A DNA stretch of 64,000 nt from CAYWWY01 sp964580185 (GCA_964580185.1 CAZOJQ010000002.1:68989-132988); one strand, 5' to 3'; shown: positions 26,445-34,903, counted from the stretch's first letter. Notes: generated by a model from the letters alone, not told the origin. Numbers and translations: made by a program.

Positions 26445-27237
26445 GGCTCTAGAAGTACATAGTGTCGATAAAATATTTATCAAACGAAAGAACAAGCAGA
26501 TCAAAGCGGTGGATCAGGTGCAGTTTTCGATAGGGAGAGGGGAGATCTTCGGTGTTTTGGGGCCGAACGGATCCGGGAAATCAACATTGATCCGAATGAT
26601 ATCGACTCTTCTGGTACCCGACCAAGGGACAATCGAGGTATTCGGATATGATTCAGTGAAAGAAGCGATGATGGTCCGCAAACTGATCAATCGGGTATCC
26701 GCGGAAGCCAGTTTTTTCAAAAAGCTGTCTGCAATGGAAAATCTCCTATTTACTGCCGGGTTATATGGAATTCCCAAACCCTACGCCCGGAAGAAATTGA
26801 TGGAGATCTTTGAACGAGTCGGCCTTCCCGCGAAACGGGTGCATGATCCGTTGGAAGATTTTTCCCGCGGGATGCAACAAAAAGTGGCTATAGCGCGGGC
26901 GTTTTTGACGACCCCAGCGCTCCTCCTTTTGGATGAACCGACAACGGGACTGGATCCAAGGGCGAAAAAGGAAGTGCAAAGCCTGATCCTCGAGATCCAA
27001 AAGGAACATCAGACAACCGTACTTTTAACCACACACGATATGGAGGAAGCAGATCAACTCTGTGAGCACGTTGCGATTATCCACGATGGAAAGATCGCTG
27101 CCATCGGCACCTCTCAGGATTTGAAGAAGAAAGCTTCCCGGAACGGATCGGTTTGCACCTTGGAAGAGGTCTTTATGTTCTTCACAGGGTCCCAATTGGT
27201 CCAATATGAAGATGAGATGATTGCTGAGGTGAGTTGA
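26419..27237 (+). CDS. ABC-2 type exporter ATPase subunit
   Basis: 272 residues, with AAGGAG upstream of ATG 26419. Walker A GPNGSGKST, Q-loop region, signature FSRGMQQKVAIA, Walker B LLLLDEPTTGLD and H-loop TTHDMEEADQL are intact. This is the CcmA/NatA-type ATPase of ABC-2 exporters used for drugs, antibiotics or polysaccharides. It pairs with the permease encoded next. The two preceding small ORFs overlap or adjoin its start and may regulate it. Substrate unknown. Confidence 0.9.
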   Translation: MMTKKDPDKALEVHSVDKIFIKRKNKQIKAVDQVQFSIGRGEIFGVLGPNGSGKSTLIRMISTLLVPDQGTIEVFGYDSVKEAMMVRKLINRVSAEASFFKKLSAMENLLFTAGLYGIPKPYARKKLMEIFERVGLPAKRVHDPLEDFSRGMQQKVAIARAFLTTPALLLLDEPTTGLDPRAKKEVQSLILEIQKEHQTTVLLTTHDMEEADQLCEHVAIIHDGKIAAIGTSQDLKKKASRNGSVCTLEEVFMFFTGSQLVQYEDEMIAEVS

Positions 27238-27239
27238 TC

Positions 27240-28064
27240 ATGGGAAAGGTTTTTCAAGAAGCGCGCGCTGCGTGGGCCTTTATCGAACGGAATTTCAACC
27301 TGGTCAAACGGTATTGGAAATGGGAACTGGTCTTCTTTGTCTATACCGTGGCCAATTCGGTAACGATGGGCTTCATAGGGAAAGGTATAGAGAACTTCAG
27401 CGGCGTGGTTGTAGATACACAATACTTAATTCTATACATGCTTTTAGGGTCCATCCTCTGGGGATATCTGTCCATCCTTTTTGAAGTGGTGGCCGAAACA
27501 GTTGCATGGGAGCGATGGGAAGAGACGATCGAATACACATTTATGGCGCCAGTATCTCGAGCCACACACTTGTTGAGCGTCTGTGGATTCAGCATCTTTT
27601 ATGGGCTCCTCCGCAGTGGATTGATCCTTTTGGTTGTGTCCGTTTTTTTCAATCTGGATCTTCAGGGCGCAAACATTTGGGCCGCAGGCGGAGTGCTCGG
27701 AATCGCCAGTCTATCCTTTATCGGGTTGGGTATGATCGCATCCATTCTGCCGTTAATCTCCCCGGAAAAAGGAGTGCAAGTGGTCCACATCTTTCAGGCG
27801 CTGTTGCTCATGTTTTCGGGTGTCTATTATGAAGTGGAAGTTCTGCCCCATTGGATGCAGATGGTCGGACGGATTTCTCCCGCGACCTATGCACTGCGTG
27901 GGATGCGCGCAGCCATTTTGGAAGGAGAAGGGTTTTTGTCCCTGTGGATGCATTGGACCCCCTTGTTGCTCATGGGGATCATTATGCTTCCTATGGGGAT
28001 CCTGATCTTCTCGTGGATGGAAACCTACGCCAAACGCCGCGGTTTGTTGAAACGGAACGGGTAA
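27240..28064 (+). CDS. ABC-2 type exporter permease
   Basis: 274 residues from ATG 27240, which has GAGGTGA at 7 bases; a TTG at 27234 in the same frame is less likely. Six hydrophobic segments and the ABC-2 C-terminal signature region (VEVLPHWMQMVGRISPATYALRGMRAAILEG) identify the family. With the preceding ATPase it forms a simple two-gene exporter. Confidence 0.88.
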   Translation: MGKVFQEARAAWAFIERNFNLVKRYWKWELVFFVYTVANSVTMGFIGKGIENFSGVVVDTQYLILYMLLGSILWGYLSILFEVVAETVAWERWEETIEYTFMAPVSRATHLLSVCGFSIFYGLLRSGLILLVVSVFFNLDLQGANIWAAGGVLGIASLSFIGLGMIASILPLISPEKGVQVVHIFQALLLMFSGVYYEVEVLPHWMQMVGRISPATYALRGMRAAILEGEGFLSLWMHWTPLLLMGIIMLPMGILIFSWMETYAKRRGLLKRNG

Positions 28065-28137
28065 CCCTCCGAAAACAGCTTGAAATCTTGGTTCTTGCTG
28101 ATGCCCCCTGTTGTGGAAAATCCCTTTTTTTGGGGTA

Positions 28138-28167
28138 TTGCTTTATCCACGGCATTTGTGGTATATT
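28138..28167 (+). promoter_or_regulatory. Promoter of the HU gene
   Basis: TTGCTT, 18 bases, TATATT, with the extended TTGTGG element immediately before the -10. It lies 59 bases before the HU start. Confidence 0.6.
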
Positions 28168-28226
28168 TGGGGTAGGAAAAAACCGTGGATCCATGGGAAG
28201 ATTCTACAGAAGGAGGGGGGATTACT

Positions 28227-28499
28227 GTGAACAAGAAGGAAATGGTTGACAAACTAGCAGCTGAAGCAAGTGTTTCCAAGAAAGAAGCGGGAAAACTCCT
28301 TGACTCATTCATCAAAGTAGTAGAAGATGAATTGGCTACAGGAGGCAGTGTGCGTTTGGTGGGATTCGGTAGTTTTGTTGTTAAGCAAAACGCGGCTCGA
28401 AAGGGCGTTGATCCCCGAACCAAAGCACCCATCAACATTCCTGCGAAAAAAGTGCCGAAATTTGTTCCCGGTAAGGAACTCAAAGAGAGAGTCCGGTAA
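28227..28499 (+). CDS. hup: HU-family DNA-binding protein
   Basis: 90 residues from GTG 28227, with AGGAGGGGGG upstream; a longer frame to 28185 lacks a site. The sequence is a canonical HU: helical N-terminus (NKKEMVDKLAAEASVSKKEAG), GFGSFVVK, and the flexible arm GVDPRTKAPINIPA that wraps DNA. It compacts and bends DNA as a dimer. Flanked by its own promoter and a strong terminator. Confidence 0.96.
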   Translation: MNKKEMVDKLAAEASVSKKEAGKLLDSFIKVVEDELATGGSVRLVGFGSFVVKQNAARKGVDPRTKAPINIPAKKVPKFVPGKELKERVR

Positions 28500-28520
28500 C
28501 CGGAACAGGGTAAGAAAAAG

Positions 28521-28549
28521 AAAAGGGCTTGCAGATGCAAGCCCTTTTT
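28521..28549. terminator. Bidirectional terminator between HU and the cold-shock gene
   Basis: AAAAGGGCTTGC, loop AGAT, GCAAGCCCTTTT: a perfect 12-bp stem followed by T on the plus strand and, after a short interruption, by T on the minus strand. It serves both convergent genes. Confidence 0.9.
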
Positions 28550-28571
28550 GTTTCAGAGGAAAAAAGCAAAA

Positions 28572-28775
28572 TTATCCAATAAGGTGTACGTTTGCGGCCT
28601 GAGGACCTTTGGGCCCATCCGTAACCTCAAACTCTACCGCTTGTCCTTCTTCCAATGTGCGGAATCCATCAGCCTGAATGGCAGAAAAATGGACAAAAAC
28701 ATCGGGGCCATCTTCCTGTGAGATGAATCCGTACCCCTTTTTCCCATCGAACCACTTTACTGTACCTTTTAACAT
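28572..28775 (-). CDS. csp: Cold-shock domain protein
   Basis: 67 residues from ATG 28775 (GGAGG upstream); a longer frame to 28856 runs across the promoter and is not the start. RNP1 is KGYGFI and RNP2 is DVFVHF in a single five-stranded OB domain. It binds single-stranded RNA and DNA as an RNA chaperone. The leader of about 45 bases after the promoter is long for such a gene, as in cold-shock genes controlled through RNA structure. Confidence 0.96.
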   Translation of the reverse strand: MLKGTVKWFDGKKGYGFISQEDGPDVFVHFSAIQADGFRTLEEGQAVEFEVTDGPKGPQAANVHLIG

Positions 28776-28827
28776 CCTGCATCCTCCTACATCAATAATA
28801 CTTCTCTTTAACGAAAAGCTTATGTGT

Positions 28828-28856
28828 ATCATACTCTTTTTTTCTTGATTTGTCAA
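28828..28856 (-). promoter_or_regulatory. Promoter of the cold-shock gene
   Basis: On the minus strand TTGACA, 17 bases, TATGAT, about 50 bases before the start codon. Confidence 0.85.
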
Positions 28857-28918
28857 GGTTTGGATCAGATTCGTATATCCCTATGCGAGGGAGAGAGCCT
28901 AAAACAAGCATCGGATTG

Positions 28919-28927
28919 TGATATAAT
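28919..28927 (+). promoter_or_regulatory. Extended -10 promoter of the SPL-like radical SAM gene
   Basis: TGATATAAT, within TTGTGATATAAT; no recognisable -35. It lies 29 bases before the start codon. Confidence 0.6.
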
Positions 28928-28956
28928 CAAGAACCCGTGGAAAAACAGGAGTCAAT

Positions 28957-29859
28957 ATGGCTATTCATGAGATCGAAGCAAAAACCGTTTTGCATTACCA
29001 TAAAAGGAAAACGGCCACCCACTGGGATATAAACATATATCGGGGATGTGGCCACGGATGTCGGTATTGCTTTGCTCGCTACACGCATGAATATGTTTCC
29101 GTGGCAAACCCTTCGGATCACGCGTTCTTCCAAGAAATCTTCGTGAAGACAAACGCGCCTCAGGTTTTGGAACGCCAACTTCGATCGCCTCGGTGGAAAG
29201 GAGATCCGATCACCATCGGAGGGGTAAGCGATTCCTACCAGCCAATTGAAGACAGATACCAAATCATGCCTGAAATCTTGCAGATCATGATCAAGTACCG
29301 AAATCCGATTGTACTCTCGACAAAATCCACCCGCATTCTCAGGGACCTTTCGCTGTTCGAACGACTTGCTCAGGTGTGTCCGGTGCATGTGGGTGTCTCT
29401 GTATCTACACTGGATCCCTCTGTTCAAAAAGTATTGGAACCCCACGCTTCTCCGACTATGGACCGATTTGAACTCCTCCGCGCTTTCCGTAAGATTGGCT
29501 GTGGGACCAGCATTTTGATGATGCCAATCGTTCCTTGGATCACCGACTCCTATGAGAATTTGGAAGCGCTGATCCATATGGCGCATCAAGTCGGTGCACA
29601 AGACCTGATTTCTGGTAGTCTCCGCTTACGAGGAAATACCCGTGAAGTCTTCTTCCGATTTTTGGAGCAGGAGTATCCGGGTCTGAAAGAGAAGTATCAG
29701 GATCTGTACGCGGGCGAGAAACCGGAAAAATCGTATCGGTACAGGATGAACCGCCAGATTCAAACGCTTTTAGCCCAGTATCCGCTGAGTTCTCCTCAGA
29801 AACCGGTAGATCAAGCCCCTCACCCCTACAAAAAACCCGAACAGCTTCGGCTATTCTAA
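28957..29859 (+). CDS. Radical SAM protein of the SPL / DNA-repair-photolyase-like family
   Basis: 300 residues, AGGAG upstream of ATG 28957. The SAM cluster motif is CGHGCRYCFAR (Cys-x3-Cys-x2-Cys), inside the stretch YRGCGHGCRYCFARYTHEY that characterises COG1533 proteins related to spore photoproduct lyase. TIGGVSDSYQPIE is the downstream substrate-side motif of this group. Most COG1533 members have no defined substrate, and spore photoproduct lyase itself is unlikely in a non-sporulating organism. Monocistronic, with its own extended -10 promoter. Confidence 0.85.
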   Translation: MAIHEIEAKTVLHYHKRKTATHWDINIYRGCGHGCRYCFARYTHEYVSVANPSDHAFFQEIFVKTNAPQVLERQLRSPRWKGDPITIGGVSDSYQPIEDRYQIMPEILQIMIKYRNPIVLSTKSTRILRDLSLFERLAQVCPVHVGVSVSTLDPSVQKVLEPHASPTMDRFELLRAFRKIGCGTSILMMPIVPWITDSYENLEALIHMAHQVGAQDLISGSLRLRGNTREVFFRFLEQEYPGLKEKYQDLYAGEKPEKSYRYRMNRQIQTLLAQYPLSSPQKPVDQAPHPYKKPEQLRLF

Positions 29860-29880
29860 CAACCGATCCTCTGGATTTTT

Positions 29881-29934
29881 GGTAAGTAATCAGTTACCAG
29901 CAAGTATTCAGTTACCGGCAAGGAATCAGGTACC
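29881..29934. repeat. Three tandem 18-bp imperfect repeats at the 3' end of asd
   Basis: Units at 29881-29898, 29899-29916 and 29917-29934 share (A/G)G(T/C)AAG-A-TCAG-TACC. On the minus strand each unit reads GGTA(A/C)CTGA, so each carries an in-frame TGA; the first TGA is the asd stop. The array probably arose by slippage duplicating the gene end. Confidence 0.75.
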
Positions 29935-30903
29935 GTTGTTATTTCGAAGCGCCCGTTCCATAATCCGAAGGGCGTTGGTGGCAGCCCCAACGCGGACATT
30001 ATCCGCTACGATCCACATCATCAGCTCGCGGGGCCCTACGAAGCGAAGGCGGCTAATTCCTGTATGATCGCTGCCCGCAAATTCTTGGGGAGTATGATAC
30101 CCATCGCTTCTTTGGATATGAAGGGTCCGATCGACAATCCGCGCGATTTCATGTTTTGAAGGGATTGGCTCCGATGTGCGCACGAACACGGCTTCGGAAT
30201 GGCCATACACTACCGGGACCCGTACACAGGTCGGGAAAATGCGGATATTCGGGTCATTAAGGATTTTCCGGGTTTCGTCGATCATCTTCCGTTCTTCGGT
30301 TGTGAATCCATCTTCTTGGGAATCGCCAATGATAGGGATCACGTTCTCATGGATCACATTGGGGAAATGGCCATGTTCCAGAGAACCCTCCTGTTGAGAC
30401 CGGAACTCAAGAATCCCCGTATTGCCTGCCCCAGAAACCGATTGAAAGGTAACGACAACGATTTCTTCAATACCCCACTCCATATGAATCCCGTATAGGC
30501 CCAATACCATTTGAATGGTCGAGCAGTTTGGGTTGGCAACAATCCCTTGATAGGCGTTCAAAAGAGACCCATTGACTTCGGGCACGATCAAGGGGATATG
30601 GGGGTCTTTTCGAAAAGCCGAAGAGTTGTCGATGACGATCGGAGTATGCGCAGCTCCGATAGGAGCGTATTTCCGAGCAATATCAGAGCCAGCGGAGAAG
30701 AAAAGGAAATCATAGGTGTGGGAAAGGGCTTCTGGGGAAAGGCGTTGAATCGGGATCTCCTTTCCATGAAAGGGAATGGATCGCCCGAGCGACCGCTCCG
30801 ATGCGAAAAGATCCAACTGACTCACACCGATCGGGTGTTCTTGAAGCAACTGAATCATGGTTCTCCCAACCAACCCTGTCGCGCCAACAATCCCTATTTT
30901 CAC
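29926..30903 (-). CDS. asd: Aspartate-semialdehyde dehydrogenase
   Basis: 325 residues starting at GTG 30903 with GGAGA upstream. Rossmann motif GIVGATGLVG binds NADPH; the catalytic Cys is in VANPNCSTIQ (~130), and the substrate-binding FQSVSGAG and a later His-containing region are present. It reduces aspartyl phosphate to the semialdehyde, the branch point to lysine/diaminopimelate, threonine and methionine. The gene stands alone with a divergent promoter shared with the CoA-transferase genes. It ends inside the 18-bp repeat array. Confidence 0.95.
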   Translation of the reverse strand: MKIGIVGATGLVGRTMIQLLQEHPIGVSQLDLFASERSLGRSIPFHGKEIPIQRLSPEALSHTYDFLFFSAGSDIARKYAPIGAAHTPIVIDNSSAFRKDPHIPLIVPEVNGSLLNAYQGIVANPNCSTIQMVLGLYGIHMEWGIEEIVVVTFQSVSGAGNTGILEFRSQQEGSLEHGHFPNVIHENVIPIIGDSQEDGFTTEERKMIDETRKILNDPNIRIFPTCVRVPVVYGHSEAVFVRTSEPIPSKHEIARIVDRTLHIQRSDGYHTPQEFAGSDHTGISRLRFVGPRELMMWIVADNVRVGAATNALRIMERALRNNNGT

Positions 30904-30969
30904 AGCCGGTTTCTCCGATTTATGGGGTTAATCCTCCCCAAAGAATGCGATCGAATGGACTTCCGGTCG

Positions 30970-30980
30970 ATTATATCACA
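30970..30980 (-). promoter_or_regulatory. Extended -10 promoter of asd
   Basis: TGTGATATAAT on the minus strand, about 67 bases before the asd start, in a divergent arrangement with the CoA-transferase promoter at 31010. No good -35. Confidence 0.6.
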
Positions 30981-31009
30981 TCCCCTGCGCGAAAGTTTCC
31001 CAAAGAGTT

Positions 31010-31020
31010 TGTGGTATAAT
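31010..31020 (+). promoter_or_regulatory. Extended -10 promoter of the CoA-transferase genes
   Basis: TGTGGTATAAT, no clear -35. Transcription would start near 31027, so AAAGGAGGTGG at 31028-31037 lies at the very 5' end of the message, about 20 bases from the start codon. Confidence 0.6.
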
Positions 31021-31056
31021 CCTTCCAAAGGAGGTGGTGCCGGTTTCGGCGAATGT

Positions 31057-31716
31057 ATGAAACAAAAGGTGATCCATATTCAAACTGCGGTGGATATGAT
31101 TCCTCAAGCGGCCTCTCTGATGATCGGAGGGTTTTTGGGCGATGGATCCCCCGATTCCATGATCGAACGCCTGTTGGAGTGCACCAACGGCGGATTCACC
31201 ATCATTGCCAACGATACGGCCTTTCCCGACAAGGGAATTGGCAAACTGATTGTAGCCCAAAAAGCGGCGCGTGTCATCGTTTCTCACATCGGCACCAATC
31301 CAGAAACCCAGAAACAGATGATCGATGGGCGTTTGGATGTGGAGCTTGTACCTCAAGGGACTTTGGCGGAACAAGTCCGAGCGGCGGGATTTGGCTTGGG
31401 AGGAATCCTAACCCCAACAGGAGTCGGTACCATCGCTGAGAAGGGGAAACAGAAAATCACCATAGAAGGTAGGGAGTATCTGGTAGCCCTTCCCATCTTC
31501 GCGGATTTTGCCCTCATTCGGGCCAAAAGGGCTGATTATTTGGGCAATCTCTCTTTTTCGCTCACGGGGCGGAACTTCAATCCCCTTATGGCATTTGCCG
31601 CTCGCACTGTAATCGCTGAGGTGGACGAACTTTTGCCGGTCGGTGGTCTGCCACCTGACGAGATCGTTGTCCCGCATGCTGTGGTAGACTATCTGGTAAG
31701 GAGGGATGTCCAATGA
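31057..31716 (+). CDS. atoD: 3-oxoacid / butyrate-acetoacetate CoA-transferase subunit A
   Basis: 219 residues. ATG 31057 is the first credible in-frame start because the promoter sits at 31010-31020; the only strong ribosome site is unusually far (about 20 bases). GGFLGDGSPDSMIERL is the family-I N-terminal motif and HIGTNPETQKQM and GILTPTGVGT follow as in AtoD/ScoA. With subunit B it moves CoA between acetyl-CoA, acetoacetate, butyrate or related acids, used in fermentation. Its stop overlaps the subunit B start as ATGA. Confidence 0.9.
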   Translation: MKQKVIHIQTAVDMIPQAASLMIGGFLGDGSPDSMIERLLECTNGGFTIIANDTAFPDKGIGKLIVAQKAARVIVSHIGTNPETQKQMIDGRLDVELVPQGTLAEQVRAAGFGLGGILTPTGVGTIAEKGKQKITIEGREYLVALPIFADFALIRAKRADYLGNLSFSLTGRNFNPLMAFAARTVIAEVDELLPVGGLPPDEIVVPHAVVDYLVRRDVQ

Positions 31717-32405
31717 TCCAAGATCCCAAGACCGCCCGGAAGGTTATTGCGCAAAGGATCGCTCTGGAGCTTCATGATGGAGATATTGTCAATCTTGGAA
31801 TCGGAATTCCCACCTTGGTGGCCAATTTCATTCCCAAAGGGATTCAAGTCCACTTTCAATCAGAAAATGGAATCTTGGGAATGGGGCCCGCCCCAGCGCC
31901 CGGGATGGAACACCCTCAATTGAACAATGCGGGTGGGATGCCCATTACCTTTTTGCCAGGGGCAGTCGCTTTTGATTCGGCCACTTCCTTCGGATTAATC
32001 AGGGGCAGGCATGTCGATATCACAGTTTTGGGAGGGCTTGAGGTTGACCAACGAGGGCTTTTGGCCAATTGGATGGTGCCCGGAAAGATGATCCCAGGCA
32101 TGGGCGGCGCGATGGATCTGGTGACCGGGGCGAAGAAGGTGATCGTTGCTATGACTCATACAAACAAAGACGGGTCGCCCAAAATCATTCCTGAATGCAC
32201 GCTGCCTTTGACATCGATCCGACCGATCCACCTGATCGTAACCGAAATGGCAGTGATTGCTGTTGAACCCGGAATCGGATTGGTCTTGAAAGAGATTGCC
32301 CCGCAGACCAGCTTGGAAGAGGTTCTGAAAGCTACAACCGCTCAATTGAAGGTGTCCGATTCGTTGACAGTGATGGATGTCCAGCTCTCCAGCGGCCAAG
32401 AGTAG
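31713..32405 (+). CDS. atoA: 3-oxoacid / butyrate-acetoacetate CoA-transferase subunit B
   Basis: 230 residues. The catalytic Glu is in SENGILGMG (~51), which forms the glutamyl-CoA thioester; GIGIPTLV and GGAMDLVTGAKKVIV are standard subunit B motifs. It completes the heterotetrameric CoA-transferase. The two genes form an operon ending at a weak convergent terminator. Confidence 0.93.
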   Translation: MIQDPKTARKVIAQRIALELHDGDIVNLGIGIPTLVANFIPKGIQVHFQSENGILGMGPAPAPGMEHPQLNNAGGMPITFLPGAVAFDSATSFGLIRGRHVDITVLGGLEVDQRGLLANWMVPGKMIPGMGGAMDLVTGAKKVIVAMTHTNKDGSPKIIPECTLPLTSIRPIHLIVTEMAVIAVEPGIGLVLKEIAPQTSLEEVLKATTAQLKVSDSLTVMDVQLSSGQE

Positions 32406-32406
32406 A

Positions 32407-32430
32407 AAAAAGAACCGATTCCTTTTTCTC
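32407..32430. terminator. Weak AT-rich bidirectional hairpin
   Basis: AAAAAG pairs with CTTTTT around a short interior between two convergent stop codons. Low GC, so weak, but placed where a bidirectional terminator is expected. Confidence 0.35.
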
Positions 32431-32445
32431 AGCCATTACGCGGGA

Positions 32446-33378
32446 TCAATCGAAAAAGCGAATAATCCGCCGCGCGATCCACCCGGTCAGAGCAATCGAA
32501 GTTGTATGGCCCATGGGATATCGGACTACATGAGGATTTGGCAGCAATTGAAGGAGATCGTCGGTTGCCTGAGACGGAATGACCCGGTCAAACAACCCCC
32601 GGATGAAAAGAACGGGAGACCGGATCAAAGGGGCAAAAGAGATGGGATCATATTGATAGCACGGAATGGGCGCTTTCTCGAAAATGTCTTCGACCCTCCG
32701 AACTTCCCGCTTGACCCAACCCACGGGATCGGGACGAAATTTGCGGATGCAGGTTTCTTCCGAATCGCACCCATAGGAATTCCCTTTGTTGCTGTATTCC
32801 GCGCGCACTTTGCGCGTATAGGGACAGTGGAAATTGATCCGCCTCCAATTGCCGCCCGTAATAACCAGCGCCCCTTTGCGAAACCGTTGATCCAATCCCA
32901 TGGTCAGAGTCCCGATCATGCCACCGAACGAAACCCCCACCAACCATAACCGATCGGAATGAAACCCTTCCAGAGTTTCGATCAAGTCCGCGCTTCGGCG
33001 CACATCCTTAACAGCCCGGTGGAACCGGACCACACACAGATCGGGTTCCGCTGAATAAAAGGGGTCTCCGCTTTCCATATGAGACGGTTTGCGCTTCTGA
33101 TGATACGGCAGGATGACCATCGACGCCCGATACCCTTTCGATGCAAAGAACTTCGGAAACCGCTCAAGAAACCGGATATTCGATCCCCCGATCCCGTGTA
33201 AAAAGAGGATGTCCCCCAGCAACGGGCGGTTTTTTGGGGAAAAAACCCGAAGAAAGACCCGTTCATTTTCGCGGACCGGGTCTTCATAGTTGGTGGGAAA
33301 GACATATTCCGCGCAATCGGGTTCCTGAGTCACTGAGTATTGGATTGGCTTCTTCTCGTACGTATACAAGTCGGACAA
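32446..33378 (-). CDS. Alpha/beta hydrolase
   Basis: 310 residues; TTG 33378 is the likely start, with GGAGA upstream. LFLHGIGGSN holds the oxyanion region, the nucleophile is Ser in GVSFGGMIG (~150), the acid is probably Asp in FIRGLFDRVIP, and the His is in YPMGHTTSI near the end. No signal peptide, so a cytoplasmic esterase, lipase or peptidase-like enzyme. Substrate not predictable. It lies between the CoA-transferase genes and tRNA-Asn. Confidence 0.85.
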   Translation of the reverse strand: MSDLYTYEKKPIQYSVTQEPDCAEYVFPTNYEDPVRENERVFLRVFSPKNRPLLGDILFLHGIGGSNIRFLERFPKFFASKGYRASMVILPYHQKRKPSHMESGDPFYSAEPDLCVVRFHRAVKDVRRSADLIETLEGFHSDRLWLVGVSFGGMIGTLTMGLDQRFRKGALVITGGNWRRINFHCPYTRKVRAEYSNKGNSYGCDSEETCIRKFRPDPVGWVKREVRRVEDIFEKAPIPCYQYDPISFAPLIRSPVLFIRGLFDRVIPSQATDDLLQLLPNPHVVRYPMGHTTSIALTGWIARRIIRFFD

Positions 33379-33401
33379 AAAGGGTGCTCTCCTATTTGAA
33401 A

Positions 33402-33476
33402 TTAGAGGACCTGTTCCAACCCCTGTGGGTTGAGGAACGCGATTCTTAATTCTTTTGGTTCTTTAGACTTGTTCAT
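33402..33476 (-). pseudogene. Possible N-terminal remnant of a glycosyltransferase
   Basis: A 24-codon frame whose product contains LRIAFLNPQG. I remember that string as the start of bacterial sucrose-phosphate-synthase-like glycosyltransferases, where it is followed by NFDP; here the frame stops 6 residues later. The ribosome site is poor. It may be all that is left of a deleted gene, or chance. Confidence 0.3.
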
Positions 33477-33501
33477 TTCGAATGGTCTGCCCAGCGAGTG
33501 G

Positions 33502-33533
33502 AAAAAAAGGCAACCAGAATCAGGTTGCCTTTT
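33502..33533 (-). terminator. Terminator of tRNA-Asn
   Basis: On the minus strand AAAAAGGCAACC, loop of 7, GGTTGCCTTTTTTTT directly after the tRNA 3' end: a strong intrinsic terminator. Confidence 0.92.
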
Positions 33534-33608
33534 TGGCTCCGGCAGAGGGTTTCGAACCCCCAACCCTGCGGTTAACAGCCGCATGCTCTACCGTTGAGCT
33601 ATGCCGGA
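33534..33608 (-). tRNA. tRNA-Asn (anticodon GTT)
   Basis: Reading the minus strand, the acceptor stem TCCGGCA/TGCCGGA, D-arm GCTCAACGGTAGAGC, anticodon arm GCGGCTGTTAACCGC with GTT, T-arm GGGGGTTCGAAACCC and an encoded GCCA 3' end fold into a complete cloverleaf of 75 bases including CCA. Confidence 0.97.
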
Positions 33609-33623
33609 GTGGTTACCGATCGT

Positions 33624-33652
33624 ATTGTACCAAATATTTCCCCAAAAATCAA
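33624..33652 (-). promoter_or_regulatory. Promoter of tRNA-Asn
   Basis: On the minus strand TTGATT, 17 bases, TACAAT, ending 15 bases before the tRNA. Confidence 0.8.
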
Positions 33653-33690
33653 GATATCGGTTTTCTGATTCCTCAGAGAAGGGATTTCTC

Positions 33691-34899
33691 TCAAGCAAAC
33701 GGTTCTCCGTCTTCTTTCTCTTTCTCGTTTTCCGACTCGTCATGCGAGTCCATCGGTTCATCTGGTTCGGGGCCTTCTACATCCTTCAGAAAATGGTTGA
33801 TCTCGTTTTCGTTGTATTCCAGGATGGTCAGAAGCTCAACAGCTTCTTGCCGGGTGATGATCCCTTGGGTATGGGTTTGAATGATCTTTCGCACCTCTTC
33901 GTTGGGTTCGACCAACCGTTCAAAAAACCCATTGTCCTTATTGGATGTCTTAATGGGTTCTTGAACGCGCGCTTCTTCTAATGTGTGCACTCTCAGGTCC
34001 CCCGAAACCGTGTTTATCTTCAGAATCCCTTCTTTTCCCGTTCCAAAGACATATTCCGATCTTCCTCCGGCGATCGGGCGTTGGCCTTTGAAGGAAGCGT
34101 CCCCTGAAACGCTGGTGAATCGAATGGTTCCATTCAACATATGCGCTTGGATGGTTACATCCCCGCTGACGGTTTTGATCGTCCAGCTCGGTTCCAACAG
34201 GTCTCCTGTCTTCAGACCGAAATCTCCGCTAACAGACTGAACCGTCCCGCGATTGCAGCGCGTTTTCGCGGATATATCGCCACTGACAGTAAATAACCGG
34301 ATTTCCCGCGGATTTTCCGATCGATCGTCCAGAGAAATATCGCCAGATTTCGAGGTGCACTTCAAATCCTCAAAAGAGACCCGATGCAACCGGACTTCCC
34401 CGGAAAAACTTTCAACCTCAAGTGTTCCTGAGCACAACGCGTCTTCCACCACACAATCCCCGGATTTTGTGGAAAGATGAAGCGATGGAGATTGTGAATC
34501 GTTGACCGTGATATCGCCGGAAGTGGTCGACAGTTTGAAATGTCGGGATACTCGATAATCAGAGGAACGGAGATTTCCCGAGATCGAGTTGATCTGAACC
34601 GTCTCGACTCCTTTGGGAATCCGGATCAAAGCGCGGTCCAGGGTTCCGCTACTGGTTCCAATCCGAATCCGGCCAACCATGATGCCCACAAAAGTTTCTT
34701 TGCTGTCAAACCGGATGACCATTCGCTTTCCTTCGCGAACGACTTCCACACTGCCCTTTTCTTCGGATCTCCAATAGGCATCCCACGTGAGATGATCCTC
34801 CTCCTCGGGCAAAGGCAGCAGCTCTATATTTCCATCGATCGAATTGATAACGACTTCGGAAATTCCTTCCAAACTTTCTTTTCCTTGTTCGATAAACAT
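33691..34899 (-). CDS. DUF4097 / adhesin-like beta-helix protein
   Basis: 402 residues. From ~105 to ~310 there are about nine repeats of roughly 20-25 residues built on (T/S)xSGD(I/V) (for example LSTTSGDITV, IKTVSGDVTI), the signature of DUF4097 right-handed beta-helix proteins. The C-terminal ~90 residues contain a short helical segment (ITRQEAVELLTILEYNENEI) like a SHOCT domain, then an acidic tail. No signal peptide. Last gene of a four-gene operon led by a DUF2089 zinc-ribbon regulator. Such proteins are often found with stress-response membrane proteins; the function is not established. Confidence 0.82.
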   Translation of the reverse strand: MFIEQGKESLEGISEVVINSIDGNIELLPLPEEEDHLTWDAYWRSEEKGSVEVVREGKRMVIRFDSKETFVGIMVGRIRIGTSSGTLDRALIRIPKGVETVQINSISGNLRSSDYRVSRHFKLSTTSGDITVNDSQSPSLHLSTKSGDCVVEDALCSGTLEVESFSGEVRLHRVSFEDLKCTSKSGDISLDDRSENPREIRLFTVSGDISAKTRCNRGTVQSVSGDFGLKTGDLLEPSWTIKTVSGDVTIQAHMLNGTIRFTSVSGDASFKGQRPIAGGRSEYVFGTGKEGILKINTVSGDLRVHTLEEARVQEPIKTSNKDNGFFERLVEPNEEVRKIIQTHTQGIITRQEAVELLTILEYNENEINHFLKDVEGPEPDEPMDSHDESENEKEKEDGEPFA

Positions 34900-34903
34900 C
34901 TCT

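Noticed and set aside
28957..29859. True spore photoproduct lyase
   Set aside because: Only the radical SAM signature of COG1533 is shared; there is no evidence for sporulation in the window, and most family members have other or unknown roles.
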